A stretch of DNA of 64,000 bases from Alkalihalobacterium elongatum (GCF_019024285.1 NZ_WMKZ01000018.1:21216-85215); one strand, 5' to 3'; shown: positions 8,731-18,422, counted from the stretch's first letter. Program-made: numbers and translations. Notes: a model not told the origin generated them from the letters alone.

Positions 8731-10063
8731 AAAAAGTAAAAAATATTTATGGCTGCCATTTACCCAAATGAAAGATTACGAGGAAGATCCTTTAATTATT
8801 TCAGAAGGGGAAGGCGTTTATGTAACTGATATTTATGGAAAAAAGTACTTAGATGGATACTCCTCTCTATGGCTTAATGTCCACGGTCACCGTAAACATG
8901 AGATTGACGAAGCAATTAAAGAACAACTTACTAAAATCTCTCACTCTACTTTGTTAGGCGCATCAAATGTACCAGCTACCGAGCTAGCAGAAAAGTTAGT
9001 AGAAATTACACCTGATAATTTAACACGTGTTTTTTATTCGGACAGTGGCGCAGAAGCTGTTGAAATTTCCTTAAAGCTCGCTTTTCAATATTGGAGAAAT
9101 CTTGGCAAAACGAATAAACAAAAGTTTGTTACAACAAAGAATGGTTACCATGGTGATACGGTTGGTGCCATCAGTGTAGGTGCAGTCGATATTTTTCACA
9201 CTGTTTACCACCCATTGATGTTTGATAGTTATAAGGTCTCTTTTCCAAATGTCTATCGAAATGAACCTTCTGACCCAGAAACAATAAAAAATGAGTGTTT
9301 ACTTGAAGTTGAACAGCTCTTTTCAGAAAAACATGAAGAAATCGCGGCCTTTATCATCGAAGGAATGATCCAAGGAGCAGGTGGAATGAATGTTATGCCT
9401 AAAGGTTATTTAAAAGGTATCCAAGAGCTATGTAACAAATACAACATTTTACTAATTGTTGATGAGGTTGCTACTGGCTTTGGCCGAACAGGAAAAATGT
9501 TTTCCGTCGAGCATGAAAATGTTCAGCCTGACTTGATGACGATTGCAAAAGGAATTACTGGTGGGTATTTACCTATCGCAGCAACGATGGCAAGTGAAAA
9601 AGTGTATGAGGCCTTTTACGGGGATTACACAGAACTAAAAACGTTCTTTCATGGTCACTCCTATACAGGTAACCAATTAGGCTGTGCCGCTGCCCTTGCA
9701 AATCTTAAACTATTTAAAGAAGAAGACATTGTTAATAATGTACAGAAAAAAGCGAAATTTATCTCCGAGAAACTACAAACCTTAACCGAACTTGAGCACG
9801 TTGGTGACATCCGTCAACTTGGATTAATGGTCGGTATCGAGCTTGTAAAAGACAAACAAACGAAAGAGCCATTCCCTTGGGGTGACCGTATCGGTTATAA
9901 AGCTACATTAAAAATGCGTGAACTCGGAATGTTATCTCGTCCATTAGGTGATGTCATAGTCTTTATGCCACCTCTTGCTACTTCATACGAGGAACTAGAA
10001 CAAATGATTACCATTATGAAACAAGCGATCAAACAAACAACCGAAGTATTAACAACTAGATAA
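8705..10063 (+). CDS. bioA: BioA/BioK, 7,8-diaminononanoate synthase (aminotransferase)
   Basis: A 452-aa fold-type I PLP aminotransferase converting 7-keto-8-aminopelargonate to 7,8-diaminopelargonate. [10 protein letters not shown] near the N-terminus is diagnostic for this family; [15 protein letters not shown] and the PLP lysine in [12 protein letters not shown] are seen. I chose ATG 8705 because GGTGGAAGGA precedes it and upstream codons lie inside bioD. Bacillus enzymes of this clade may use lysine rather than S-adenosylmethionine as amino donor; sequence inspection alone does not settle this. Confidence 0.94.
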   Translation: MNEANNMIEKSKKYLWLPFTQMKDYEEDPLIISEGEGVYVTDIYGKKYLDGYSSLWLNVHGHRKHEIDEAIKEQLTKISHSTLLGASNVPATELAEKLVEITPDNLTRVFYSDSGAEAVEISLKLAFQYWRNLGKTNKQKFVTTKNGYHGDTVGAISVGAVDIFHTVYHPLMFDSYKVSFPNVYRNEPSDPETIKNECLLEVEQLFSEKHEEIAAFIIEGMIQGAGGMNVMPKGYLKGIQELCNKYNILLIVDEVATGFGRTGKMFSVEHENVQPDLMTIAKGITGGYLPIAATMASEKVYEAFYGDYTELKTFFHGHSYTGNQLGCAAALANLKLFKEEDIVNNVQKKAKFISEKLQTLTELEHVGDIRQLGLMVGIELVKDKQTKEPFPWGDRIGYKATLKMRELGMLSRPLGDVIVFMPPLATSYEELEQMITIMKQAIKQTTEVLTTR

Positions 10064-10207
10064 GAAAAGTGGAAGCGGCTGGTTAGCGGCGTATGGACTG
10101 GAGCCCTCCGTATGAGATAAAGGATACACAGTGAGTGTCAACGAGCTGATGTTGACTTATCGTAAAGAGGAGAGCGAAGTCCACTAGACGCTAGGCGCTG
10201 GAACTAG
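10064..10207 (+). repeat. Structured intergenic repeat, module A
   Basis: Starts AGAAAAGTGGAAGCGGCTGG and ends GCGCTGGAACTAGACAT. GTCAAC and GTTGAC form an inner hairpin; GGACT/AGTCC, TTAGCG/CGCTA and AGCG/CGCT give an outer stem. G+C is clearly higher than in neighbouring intergenic DNA and no frame looks coding. It shares its first and last boundary words with the next module. Elements of this look are dispersed in several Bacillaceae genomes (recollection, not searched). Confidence 0.6.
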
Positions 10208-10338
10208 ACATAGAAAAGTGGAAGGTGCCTGCTTATCGGCGACAAGCGCTGGAGGACCAGCAATTAGTGTCCTGCTCTTTGGACACGTTTGATGGACCGA
10301 AGCGACCTCGAGCAGATGGCACCTGGAACTGAATATAG
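10208..10338 (+). repeat. Structured intergenic repeat, module B
   Basis: Begins with the same AGAAAAGTGGAAG as module A and ends CACCTGGAACTGAATAT. AAGGTGCC pairs with GGCACCT at the ends and GTGTCC pairs with GGACAC in the centre. The interior sequence differs from module A, so the two are related in boundary and design rather than being identical copies. Confidence 0.6.
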
Positions 10339-10377
10339 AAAAGCTGAAGAACCATGATTAGGCCTTCAGCTTTTTTA
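10339..10377 (+). terminator. Terminator after bioA and the repeats
   Basis: AAAGCTGAAG and CTTCAGCTTT form a perfect stem followed by TTTTTT. It also begins with AGAAAAG like the two repeat modules. It may serve the converging hydrolase gene in the other direction. Confidence 0.8.
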
Positions 10378-10397
10378 CGTGTTATCATCCCTATTAT

Positions 10398-11354
10398 TTA
10401 TGGTAATCTAAGAGTCTGACCGACATGAATAACCGTTGATTGTAATTGATTCAGCTCGGTAATCGCCTGAACCGTTGTTCCATTTCGTGTTGCGATTCCC
10501 CATAAACTATCGCCAGCTTGAACCGTATATATTTTTAGAGATGGAGTTGAGCTAATTTGTAATGGTTGCCCTACATGAATGACAGAAGAAGTAAGGTTAT
10601 TCCATTGCATCAATTGATTTACCGTAACATTATACGTTCTACTTATAGTCCATAAACTGTCACCTGCTTTAACTGTGTATATAGCCCCTGAATGATTAGT
10701 TGCTGGTGTTGACGGTGATGCTTGATTTAATGGTTGTACTTGTAATGTTTGACCGAGGAAAATTATATCAGAAGTTAAACGATTCCAATCTCTCAACTGT
10801 TGCACCGTAACACCATGGTTTCTTGCAATTAGTGATAAAGTATCTCCTGATTTCACTACGTATGTTGAAGCTCTACTACTTTGAGTGGGAGCAACAGATT
10901 GTTCTACAGGAATAACTCGACGAGCCGTTACAAAACGATCATTCCAGTAATTAGAAAAAGGATTGGTGATATGAACACCACGACTACTAGAAGCGTGAAT
11001 CATCTCATTATTATTTATGTATACGGTAAGATGATTAATTTGACCATCAAAGTTTGTATCATAAAACAATAAATCGCCTTTTTGTAGTTGCTGTAATGAG
11101 ACCTGTACCCCTACTCTTGCCTGATCACGACTAACTCGAGGCAGAGTAATTCCATGTTCCCCAAAAATGGTTGCTGTAAAAGAAGAACAGTCAAAGCTCG
11201 AAGTATTTCCTAAAGGTGCACCAAATTGATACGGTGTGCCAATATACCTTTTTCCACTTTCAATAATTCGATCTGCGAGCGTATGAGAGTGTGCAAAAGC
11301 TTGGTACGGTAGTAAAAACATGAGTGCTACAAGTGCAATTAATATTTTTTTCAT
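10398..11354 (-). CDS. Secreted NlpC/P60 endopeptidase with three C-terminal LysM repeats
   Basis: A 318-aa exported cell-wall hydrolase. Residues 1-21 form a signal peptide ending AFA. An NlpC/P60 domain follows, with catalytic Cys in FDCSSFT, His in INHLTVYI and the third polar residue in MIHASSS; such enzymes cut D-gamma-Glu to meso-DAP bonds in stem peptides. Three LysM peptidoglycan-binding repeats (each YVVKSGDTLSLIA-like) fill the C-terminal half. The order catalytic-then-LysM is the reverse of LytE/LytF/CwlS of Bacillus subtilis. AGGAGGCG precedes the ATG. It is monocistronic. Confidence 0.9.
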   Translation of the reverse strand: MKKILIALVALMFLLPYQAFAHSHTLADRIIESGKRYIGTPYQFGAPLGNTSSFDCSSFTATIFGEHGITLPRVSRDQARVGVQVSLQQLQKGDLLFYDTNFDGQINHLTVYINNNEMIHASSSRGVHITNPFSNYWNDRFVTARRVIPVEQSVAPTQSSRASTYVVKSGDTLSLIARNHGVTVQQLRDWNRLTSDIIFLGQTLQVQPLNQASPSTPATNHSGAIYTVKAGDSLWTISRTYNVTVNQLMQWNNLTSSVIHVGQPLQISSTPSLKIYTVQAGDSLWGIATRNGTTVQAITELNQLQSTVIHVGQTLRLP

Positions 11355-11568
11355 AAATTCGCCTCCTGTCGTCTATCATAAAGCGAATTTGACTTCAAAA
11401 CATTAGTAGGTTGCTAGGGTAACTCCCAACTTCTACTATATTTAGGATAGCAATGAGCAGACGGCATATTCTTACAAGCTATGTTAAAGCCTATAATTAA
11501 ATAAACGTAGATTTTCGATCTTTGTGTGAGAAGTAAATTCAAACCCCTTTAAGGAACAGCGCCATCAT

Positions 11569-11600
11569 AAAAAAATCCACCCTCGTATATGAGAGTGGAC
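11569..11600 (-). terminator. Terminator of lysA
   Basis: Minus strand TCCAC(T)CTC and GAG(G)GTGGA form a stem with one mismatch, followed by seven T residues. It sits just after the lysA stop. Confidence 0.8.
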
Positions 11601-11612
11601 CTCTAGTCATTC

Positions 11613-12932
11613 TTACACTTTTTGTTTAGTATTTAGTGGCAAATCAAAGCGAACCACGTCTTCATATGTTTCTCTTTCTATTACTAATTGCGCGTCCCCA
11701 TCTTCAACAAATACAACAGCTGGTCTGGGAATTCGGTTATAATTGTTAGCCATTGAGTAACCATATGCACCCGTACAAAAAACAGCTAAAATATCTTTAT
11801 GGTTTGCTTTTGGTAGAGGTAAGTCCCAAATGAGCATATCGCCACTTTCACAACATTTACCTGCTATTGAATATTTCGCTTCTACTTGATCAATTGCACG
11901 ATTAGCTAAAATGCCTTCGTATTTCGCTTGGTATAAAGCAGGACGAAGGTTATCTGTCATTCCTCCATCTACAGAAAGATAATGACGAACATTCGGTATA
12001 TCCTTTTGCGATCCTAGTGTATATAGAGTTGTTCCTGCATCACCTACGAGTGAACGCCCAGGTTCAATCCAAATTTCAGGCATTGTTAAATTTAACTTAT
12101 TAACATGGTGCTGAACAGCTTCAATTGTTGCTTTCACATATTGTCCTACAGGTAATGGCTCATCACCTTCAATATAACGTATTCCAAAGCCGCCGCCTAA
12201 ATTTAACACCTTCAAGTCGAAATTTGATGTCTTAGACCAATCTTCAATATAGCTGTACAGCTTTTCAACAGCCATAACAAAACCTGTTGTTTCAAATATC
12301 TGTGAGCCAATATGGCAATGAATCCCTAATAGTTCAAGTTCTTCACAGTCCATCGCCCACTCGATTGCACGATTAACTTGACCACTTACTAAATCAAAGC
12401 CAAACTTGGAGTCTTCTTGACCCGTTGTAATATAATCATGTGTATGCGCTTCTACCCCTGGAGTCGTTCTTAGTAAGATAGAAACCTTCCGCTGATGTTT
12501 AATTGCAGCTTGCTTTAACAATTCTAATTCATAGAAATTATCTACTACAAAGCAACCGATATTAGCACGAACTGCCATATCTATTTCGTCTGGACTTTTG
12601 TTATTCCCATGAAAGTGAACACGCTCCATTGGGAAGCCAGCTACCATCGCCGTATAAAGTTCCCCACCAGATACGACATCTAAACTCAATTCCAACTCAT
12701 TTGCAAGTTGAACCATTGCAACGCAACTAAATGCTTTACTTGCATATGCAACTTGGCTTTTTACCCCAAGTTCGCTAAAAGCCTCTTTGAACGCTTTCGC
12801 TTTTTCACGTATTAACGATACATCGTAAACAAAAAGAGGAGTTCCATATTTACTCGCGAGTTCAACTGTATCGATACCACCAATCTCTAGGTGGCCTAAG
12901 TCATTTATTCTACTTGTACCATGTAAGTGCAT
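11613..12932 (-). CDS. lysA: LysA, diaminopimelate decarboxylase
   Basis: A 439-aa fold-type III PLP enzyme that makes L-lysine from meso-diaminopimelate, the last step of the pathway. The PLP lysine is K66 in VAYASKAFSC; other family motifs are GGGFGIRY, EPGRSLVGDAG and the active-site CCESGDML. The start is preceded by AGGAGAGAG. lysA lies just downstream of the spoVA operon, as in Bacillus subtilis, but has a terminator between them. Confidence 0.96.
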   Translation of the reverse strand: MHLHGTSRINDLGHLEIGGIDTVELASKYGTPLFVYDVSLIREKAKAFKEAFSELGVKSQVAYASKAFSCVAMVQLANELELSLDVVSGGELYTAMVAGFPMERVHFHGNNKSPDEIDMAVRANIGCFVVDNFYELELLKQAAIKHQRKVSILLRTTPGVEAHTHDYITTGQEDSKFGFDLVSGQVNRAIEWAMDCEELELLGIHCHIGSQIFETTGFVMAVEKLYSYIEDWSKTSNFDLKVLNLGGGFGIRYIEGDEPLPVGQYVKATIEAVQHHVNKLNLTMPEIWIEPGRSLVGDAGTTLYTLGSQKDIPNVRHYLSVDGGMTDNLRPALYQAKYEGILANRAIDQVEAKYSIAGKCCESGDMLIWDLPLPKANHKDILAVFCTGAYGYSMANNYNRIPRPAVVFVEDGDAQLVIERETYEDVVRFDLPLNTKQKV

Positions 12933-13069
12933 CGTTTCTCTCTCCTATCTTCGCATCACTAACAATCAACACATATAGATAAGGCTCCTTCTATATATGA
13001 GAGATTGGAGATCCGTTTTATATTCTAATTGTATAATTGAAAGGTGAGATACCTACCTATTTGGTTAAC

Positions 13070-13103
13070 AAAAAAACAGCTAATGTAGTTACACTAGCTG
13101 TTA
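13070..13103 (-). terminator. Terminator between spoVAF and lysA
   Basis: Minus strand AACAGCTA(G)TGTA pairs with TACA(T)TAGCTGTT through a 2-nt centre and is followed by TTTTTT. It should end transcripts coming from the spoVA operon about 300 nt after the spoVAF stop. Confidence 0.75.
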
Positions 13104-13148
13104 TGACCGATCCATAGCAAGAGTAACCTCATTTATAGAATAGTACTC

Positions 13149-13177
13149 CACTGTATATTACAGTGACAGTGTGTCAC
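13149..13177. repeat. Two adjacent short palindromes downstream of spoVAF
   Basis: CACTGTA-TAT-TACAGTG (13149-13165) overlaps GTGACA-GTG-TGTCAC (13163-13177). Neither is followed by a T-tract, so they are not classical terminators; they could be protein-binding sites or RNA hairpins. Nothing else in this 470-nt gap is recognised apart from the terminator at 13070-13103 and the small open frame at 13178-13288. Confidence 0.45.
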
Positions 13178-13288
13178 CTATTTAATGACACCCCAGTGAA
13201 AAAATAGGATGGTGCTATTATTCCACTTCGGCAAATCGACCTTTCTGTCTGTTTCATTGCTTCCATCTCGCTCTTCAGACATACTCAT
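13178..13288 (-). CDS. Possible small protein of 36 aa
   Basis: A 36-codon frame that starts MSMSEERDGSNETDRK and ends with an aromatic WNNSTILFFHWGVIK. GAGGTG lies 7 nt before the ATG, a good ribosome-binding site. It follows spoVAF on the same strand by about 115 nt. I do not recognise a family, and short frames of this length occur by chance, so the call rests only on the ribosome-binding site and the non-random charge pattern. Confidence 0.25.
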   Translation of the reverse strand: MSMSEERDGSNETDRKVDLPKWNNSTILFFHWGVIK

Positions 13289-13404
13289 TCTCACTGCACC
13301 TCTACCCCGTGTTTCATAAAGAAATGAGGGACTTATACAATTAATAGGTACACTTTAACATAATCCTTGCTACGTGGCAATATCGGATTCCTCTTATATA
13401 ACCT

Positions 13405-14883
13405 TTATGATTGTTTTATCGGATCTTTTGGACTAACGATACTAGGACGACGTTTAATCGATGGGACAGACACACGAACAAGTATTTGCCAAAAAGCAGA
13501 TGGGTTAAATGGCAACAATGGCCATAAATATGGTTTATTTAAAGACTTTATCATTGTTAGTAGTAAAATAAATACCGTTGATCCAATAACAAGTCCTGGT
13601 AATTTAAAGATAGCCACAACTAACAATAATACAAGTCTTGCTACTTTCATCGCTATTCCTAATTCATAACTCGGTGTAGCAAATGTTCCAATCGCTCCTA
13701 ATGCAACATATAGAATTACTTCTGGTACAAATAATCCTACATTGATTGCAATTTCACCAATTAATAACGCCGCTACTAACCCTAATGCGGTCGCAAGAGG
13801 AGACGGAGTATGAATAGCAGCCATCCTCAACAATTCTATCCCAATTTCAGCAAGTACAATTTGTGCAAAAACTGGAACATTTGTTGTTTCATTTGGACCA
13901 ATAAATTCTAACATCTCTGGTAACAAATTAGGTTGCATAACAAACAGCAACCAAAGTGGGAGAATAAACAAGGCTAAAATCATCCCTGAAAAACGTACCC
14001 ATCTTAAAAAGGTTCCTATAGCAGGAGCTTGACGATATTCTTCGGCATGTTGAACATGATGGAATAAAGTAGTAGGTGTAATAATTACACTTGGTGATGT
14101 ATCAACCGTTATGATTACGTGTCCTTCAAATAAATGGGTGGCTGCAACATCTGGTCTTTCCGTATACCTTACAAGCGGGAATGGATTAAAGCCTTGTTTA
14201 ACAATATATTCTTCAACAACTTTATCTGCCATAGTTAGTCCGTCTATTTCTATAGACTCTAACTCTTTTTTTATGATTTTTACCAGGTCAGGGTCAGCTA
14301 CATCTTCAATATAAGATATACAAACATCCGTTTTGGAACGGACCCCAACTTGCATAATTTCATTACGTAATCGTTCATCCCGGATCCTTCTTCGTGTAAG
14401 TGCTGTGTTCTGAATGATATTTTCTGTATACCCATCACGAGCCCCTCTTACAACTCGCTCCGTATCTGGTTCATCAGGGCCTCTGCCAGGATAACTTCTC
14501 ACATCAACAACAAATGCCTCATCTTCACCTTCAAGAAGAATAAAGATCAAGCCAGATAACATTTGCGTAATCGCATCATCAATTGTTTTGACCGTTTCAA
14601 CTTGTTGGTGAACTAAATGATTTTCAATTGCTTGTTTTACATTTTGGTTTTTTTCATTTCTTACACCAAGCCTACTTAATTCTTTAAACAATTCAATAAT
14701 GAATTGTGTATCACACAAGCCATTAACAAAATACACTTGAATTTGTTTTCCTAATATATTGAACTTTCTAATCCCAACATCAAAGCTCGTACCAATACCA
14801 ATACGATTTTTAATTGCTGTTTCATTATCGAATATATTATTAGTTATCGGTTGCTTTTCAGGGTTAATTAAATTTTTACTCAC
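13405..14883 (-). CDS. spoVAF: SpoVAF, GerA-family spore germination membrane protein
   Basis: A 492-aa protein related to the A subunits of spore germinant receptors. A soluble N-terminal half (about residues 1-290) precedes four or five membrane helices (MILALFILPLWLLFVM, then ALGLVAALLIGEIAINVGLFVP and others). The family signature RGPDEPDTERVVRGARDGYTEN is partly seen around residue 130. It forms an inner-spore-membrane complex that works with the SpoVA channel and boosts germination. It is the last gene of the spoVA operon and starts 3 nt after spoVAEa ends. Confidence 0.93.
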   Translation of the reverse strand: MSKNLINPEKQPITNNIFDNETAIKNRIGIGTSFDVGIRKFNILGKQIQVYFVNGLCDTQFIIELFKELSRLGVRNEKNQNVKQAIENHLVHQQVETVKTIDDAITQMLSGLIFILLEGEDEAFVVDVRSYPGRGPDEPDTERVVRGARDGYTENIIQNTALTRRRIRDERLRNEIMQVGVRSKTDVCISYIEDVADPDLVKIIKKELESIEIDGLTMADKVVEEYIVKQGFNPFPLVRYTERPDVAATHLFEGHVIITVDTSPSVIITPTTLFHHVQHAEEYRQAPAIGTFLRWVRFSGMILALFILPLWLLFVMQPNLLPEMLEFIGPNETTNVPVFAQIVLAEIGIELLRMAAIHTPSPLATALGLVAALLIGEIAINVGLFVPEVILYVALGAIGTFATPSYELGIAMKVARLVLLLVVAIFKLPGLVIGSTVFILLLTMIKSLNKPYLWPLLPFNPSAFWQILVRVSVPSIKRRPSIVSPKDPIKQS

Positions 14884-14886
14884 CTT

Positions 14887-15447
14887 TTATCCCCTCCGTT
14901 CTAATATAAGTTCAACAGCCTTCCTCGTAATTGGGGCACCTTTTTCGATAGTATCAAAACCTCCCATCTTTCCAATATCACCAACACCAACAACGATAGG
15001 AATTTCCAATTCATCTAAAATATAGACTGTATCGCCATCTATTCTCCCTATTTCAATATCCTGCAATCCATTTTTATCAACACCAAATTCTGTTAACTTC
15101 CCAAATCGATCAATTGAAACATCCACCTTAGTCCATTCAGCAAAGTGAGTATGTGATGCGACAGCTATAGCACCAATCACCTCAATAGTTGGATCACTAG
15201 CTACATACCTTAGCGCCTGTTCTCCTGGGCCCTCCATTTTATAACCACAGTCATCGAACATAACAAGTATTGGGTCATAGGGAGTCTTTTGAATTAGATT
15301 TACTAATTCTTCTCCAGTTAAAGTAGACGGGTTTCCAGCAGAACTTGAAATACATCTACCTCCTATTTCTTTAGCAACATGTTGAACTGCCTTTTTAGCA
15401 GACTCATCTCCATCGGTAATTAAAATCACTCTTTTTCGTTGTTTCAT
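14887..15447 (-). CDS. spoVAEa: SpoVAEa, soluble stage V sporulation protein AE
   Basis: A 186-aa soluble protein beginning [21 protein letters not shown], with the conserved acidic [18 protein letters not shown] segment. SpoVAEa is associated with the dipicolinic acid channel complex in the spore but its exact task is unknown. It overlaps neither neighbour and lies 4 nt after spoVAEb in the operon order A-B-C-D-Eb-Ea-F, identical to Bacillus subtilis. Confidence 0.92.
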   Translation of the reverse strand: MKQRKRVILITDGDESAKKAVQHVAKEIGGRCISSSAGNPSTLTGEELVNLIQKTPYDPILVMFDDCGYKMEGPGEQALRYVASDPTIEVIGAIAVASHTHFAEWTKVDVSIDRFGKLTEFGVDKNGLQDIEIGRIDGDTVYILDELEIPIVVGVGDIGKMGGFDTIEKGAPITRKAVELILERRG

Positions 15448-15451
15448 CCTA

Positions 15452-15802
15452 TTACCCCTTAGGTTTAAAAATAACGGCGACTAAAAATCCAAATAAAATT
15501 GCCGTGGAAATACCGACAGAAGTCACTTCAAATATTCCCATTCCTACTCCTAAAAATCCATAACGTTCAGCTTCTGTCATAGCACCATGGACTAAAGAGT
15601 GTCCAAAACTTGTTATTGGAACTGTTGCTCCAGCCCCAGCAAAATCGATGAGTCTATCATATAAATGAAATCCATCTAACAGAGCTCCACCAACAACTAA
15701 TGTACTCATCATATGTGAAGGTGTCATCTTAAAAACATCGAGCAAAAATTGACCGATAAGACAAATAAACCCACCTACTGCAAATGCAATGAAATATTCC
15801 AT
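15452..15802 (-). CDS. spoVAEb: SpoVAEb, DPA channel membrane subunit
   Basis: A 116-aa protein with three to four membrane helices and the family motif [21 protein letters not shown], where the buried polar residues line the suspected pore. With SpoVAC it belongs to the membrane part of the channel that moves Ca-dipicolinate into the forespore and out on germination. Its ATG overlaps the spoVAD stop by 1 nt (TGATG arrangement). Confidence 0.94.
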   Translation of the reverse strand: MEYFIAFAVGGFICLIGQFLLDVFKMTPSHMMSTLVVGGALLDGFHLYDRLIDFAGAGATVPITSFGHSLVHGAMTEAERYGFLGVGMGIFEVTSVGISTAILFGFLVAVIFKPKG

Positions 15803-16818
15803 CAGTGCTCGCTCACCTCGGATTCAAATACAACACCATGTGCAACGCAAGGAATTGATTCTTTTTGTTTCATCATTGTCGGACTCATTAATGCACCCGT
15901 TGCAACAACTAGCATTCGTTTGATTTTGCCTAATTTCATTTCTTTTAATAAGTGTCCATATGTAACGACTGCTGGACATGCACATCCACTACCTCCTGCA
16001 AACACAGGCTGGTCTCTACTAAAAATCATTACCCCACAATCTTGATGTTTATTTTTCAATTGAATACCTTGTTCTCTAAGTAATTCTTTTAATACTTTAC
16101 TCCCGATTGTCGAAAGGTCACCTGTTACGATTAAATCGTAATCTTGCTCTGACCTACCTGTATCCTTGAAATGCTGGATAATTGTATCCACCGCAGCTGG
16201 TACCATTGCTGTCCCCATATTAAAAGGGTTCTTAATCCCCATATCAACAACCTTTCCAATTGTAGCGTGTGTAACTTTTATGGGAGAAGGTTTCTTACTT
16301 AAAAGTAATGCTCCAGCACCAGTAACTGTAAAAGTAGATGTATCTGGCTTTTGCCCACCAAATTCTGTTGGATATCGAAATTGTCTTTCTGCTGTTGCAT
16401 TATGGCTACTCGTAGCTGCAATAACTCGATTTCCAAATCCTCCGCTTATTAGAGAGGCACCAATAGCAACTGTTTCCATTGCTGTAGCACAAGCGGAGAA
16501 GACTCCTAAGTAAGGTATATTCATCTGTCTTGCTACATAGTTTGATGTAACATTTTGATTAAGCAGGTCACCAGCTAACATTAAATTAACTTCACTTTCT
16601 TTTTTGTTAGCTTTTTGTAAGCAGATTGATATAGCATCTATCATTAACCTACGTTCAGCTAATTCCCAATTATCTTCACCACAATATAATTTGTCATAGC
16701 ATTTATCGAAGCTTTCATTTAACGGGCCATTGGTTTCATAAGGTCCAACAGCTGTTCCCGTTGCTTCAACGAAAATATTCTCGTTAAAATGCCATGTTTG
16801 TTGTACATTCATATTCAT
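15802..16818 (-). CDS. spoVAD: SpoVAD, dipicolinic acid-binding protein of the SpoVA channel
   Basis: A 338-aa protein with a thiolase-like fold, the length of the Bacillus subtilis protein. Visible features include [22 protein letters not shown] and [17 protein letters not shown]. SpoVAD sits on the outer face of the spore inner membrane and binds dipicolinate. I placed the start at the ATG at 16818 ([11 protein letters not shown]) because TTGGAGA lies 7 nt upstream; an in-frame ATG 18 nt earlier lies within or before that site. Confidence 0.95.
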   Translation of the reverse strand: MNMNVQQTWHFNENIFVEATGTAVGPYETNGPLNESFDKCYDKLYCGEDNWELAERRLMIDAISICLQKANKKESEVNLMLAGDLLNQNVTSNYVARQMNIPYLGVFSACATAMETVAIGASLISGGFGNRVIAATSSHNATAERQFRYPTEFGGQKPDTSTFTVTGAGALLLSKKPSPIKVTHATIGKVVDMGIKNPFNMGTAMVPAAVDTIIQHFKDTGRSEQDYDLIVTGDLSTIGSKVLKELLREQGIQLKNKHQDCGVMIFSRDQPVFAGGSGCACPAVVTYGHLLKEMKLGKIKRMLVVATGALMSPTMMKQKESIPCVAHGVVFESEVSEH

Positions 16819-16866
16819 TTGATTTCTCCAATTCATATGGGTTTAGAAGAAGAGTAATTAACCCTC

Positions 16867-17328
16867 TTAGGTAATTAACGTTTGAACTAATAACCTTGTT
16901 AATCCTACTAAGTAAGCAGATACAACTCCAAACGCAATAACAGCACCAGCAATTCGAAACATATTAGCCCCAATTCCTAAAACAAGACCTTCACTACGAT
17001 GTTCTAAAGCTGCACTTGCAATTGCATTTGCAAAACCTGTAACTGGTACGATCGCTCCAGCACCTGCAAATTGACCTAGCCGATCAAAAAAACCTAAGCC
17101 TGTCATTATTGCTGCAATTAATATTAAAGTAGCAATTGTTGGACTTATAGCTGTAGTCTCAGTTAAATCAAAGACTCTTAGATAGAAATTAGAAATCCCT
17201 TGTCCAATGGCACAGATTATCCCACCAATTACATAAGCTTTAATTCCATTTTTCACAAAATGAACTTTAGGCTGAAAAGGTTTTATTTTTTTTTGAAATT
17301 CCTTCTGTAGCTTTTTATTATCCTCCAT
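16867..17328 (-). CDS. spoVAC: SpoVAC, mechanosensitive DPA channel subunit
   Basis: A 153-aa membrane protein with about four helices. The stretch FAGAGAIVPVTGFANAIASAALEHRSEG is diagnostic of SpoVAC and parallels the motif in SpoVAEb, to which it is related. In Bacillus subtilis SpoVAC acts as a mechanosensitive channel during germination. The start codon overlaps an ATGGAGAG context, so the ribosome-binding site is crowded; a start further in is possible but no better site was seen. Confidence 0.94.
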   Translation of the reverse strand: MEDNKKLQKEFQKKIKPFQPKVHFVKNGIKAYVIGGIICAIGQGISNFYLRVFDLTETTAISPTIATLILIAAIMTGLGFFDRLGQFAGAGAIVPVTGFANAIASAALEHRSEGLVLGIGANMFRIAGAVIAFGVVSAYLVGLTRLLVQTLIT

Positions 17329-17346
17329 CTCTCCATGACCTTCCTT

Positions 17347-17769
17347 CTACCGATCTACAAAGTAAATCCAATGATAAAGCGACCCAAAAACCTTTCCTAA
17401 AACAATAGCCATTAATAATATTATTATTTTTTCAGCTATACCTAGACGTTTAGCTAGTATAGGTAACACATTAAGAACTTCTGTTAACGCAGCTGCTAAC
17501 AAACCAATAAAAATTCCTTCTGCTAAGCCAATTGGAATAAGTAATAATGCACTTAAATATAAAACAATATCATTTAGACTAACTACCGACCCTGCAACTG
17601 CGCCTAATACAACTGCCCATTCATATATATGAATATACTTTGCTGTCTTCGATAGCTGAGTAAGTCTTGGAACGACACCAAGTACTGTTAAGAATGCTAC
17701 AAAGCCACTACCAACCGCAAGCCCCCCTGCTAAACCGATTAGGATTGCTAATACAGCCTCAATTGTCAT
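17347..17769 (-). CDS. spoVAB: SpoVAB, membrane protein of the SpoVA operon
   Basis: A 140-aa protein with four to five hydrophobic helices (VLAILIGLAGGLAVGSGFVA, then others). It has the length of Bacillus subtilis SpoVAB. It is required for spore maturation and dipicolinate accumulation but its mechanistic role is unknown. Its first 11 nt overlap spoVAA, pointing to coupled translation. Confidence 0.92.
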   Translation of the reverse strand: MTIEAVLAILIGLAGGLAVGSGFVAFLTVLGVVPRLTQLSKTAKYIHIYEWAVVLGAVAGSVVSLNDIVLYLSALLLIPIGLAEGIFIGLLAAALTEVLNVLPILAKRLGIAEKIIILLMAIVLGKVFGSLYHWIYFVDR

Positions 17770-18382
17770 TCAGCTTCGTTTCACTTTCACTATTTTCGTG
17801 ATAAGTAATGTATTGGTCTAAATCTTGCTGGTATTTAAACATTTCCACTTCAAGTGGACTAGGCTCTTCATTTAATCGCTTTCGAAACACATGATTAAAG
17901 AAGATAATCATCCCTAAACCTAATCCAATTGAATAAGGTACTTGAAGTAATAACGGTTTAGCAATTTCGTTTCCCGTTACTATAGTAAACATACGTTGAT
18001 GGACCTCTCTCATGCTGACATCCTCATGAAAATTCATGATAGCCATACCAGCTCCGATAAATAAAAGTAGCCAAATGAAAACAAAATAAACAGGTTCAAT
18101 TCTTTTTGATTTCATTTTAACTTCTACAATCGTATGTGCTGCTCCAATTGATTGAACATCACTTTGAGGATAAGCATCACGGATCGCCATAATGACTTTC
18201 ATCACATCAATCAGTACAAAGTTTTTATCACTCGGCTCCACTTGGTGGATCGGCAGGTGAACGATTTTTTCTCTTATAGAAGGTTCAGAAATAACCTGTG
18301 CTAAATCTCCAACTTTCACATGCTGATCAACTTTAACCTCTACCTTATGCCTCATTCGGATATAGACTAAAAGCTCACTCAT
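17759..18382 (-). CDS. spoVAA: SpoVAA, first gene of the spoVA operon
   Basis: A 207-aa protein with a soluble N-terminal part (about residues 1-110, beginning MSELLVYIRMRHKVEVK) and two membrane helices (VYFVFIWLLLFIGAGMAIMNF and PYSIGLGLGMIIFFNHVF). Length agrees with Bacillus subtilis SpoVAA. It is needed for DPA uptake. A GGAGGGAG site precedes the ATG, and a sigma-G promoter is seen 40-70 nt upstream. Confidence 0.93.
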   Translation of the reverse strand: MSELLVYIRMRHKVEVKVDQHVKVGDLAQVISEPSIREKIVHLPIHQVEPSDKNFVLIDVMKVIMAIRDAYPQSDVQSIGAAHTIVEVKMKSKRIEPVYFVFIWLLLFIGAGMAIMNFHEDVSMREVHQRMFTIVTGNEIAKPLLLQVPYSIGLGLGMIIFFNHVFRKRLNEEPSPLEVEMFKYQQDLDQYITYHENSESETKLNDN

Positions 18383-18422
18383 GCCTCTCCCTCCAAAGCA
18401 GGAATTACTATCTAATATGCCC

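Noticed and set aside
10064..10338. CRISPR array
   Set aside because: Two non-identical modules of more than 130 nt, without short regular repeats or spacers and no cas genes.
11355..11500. Possible ydaO/c-di-AMP riboswitch before the NlpC/P60 gene
   Set aside because: The conserved blocks of that RNA are absent and the leader is too short, although this gene type is often under such a switch.
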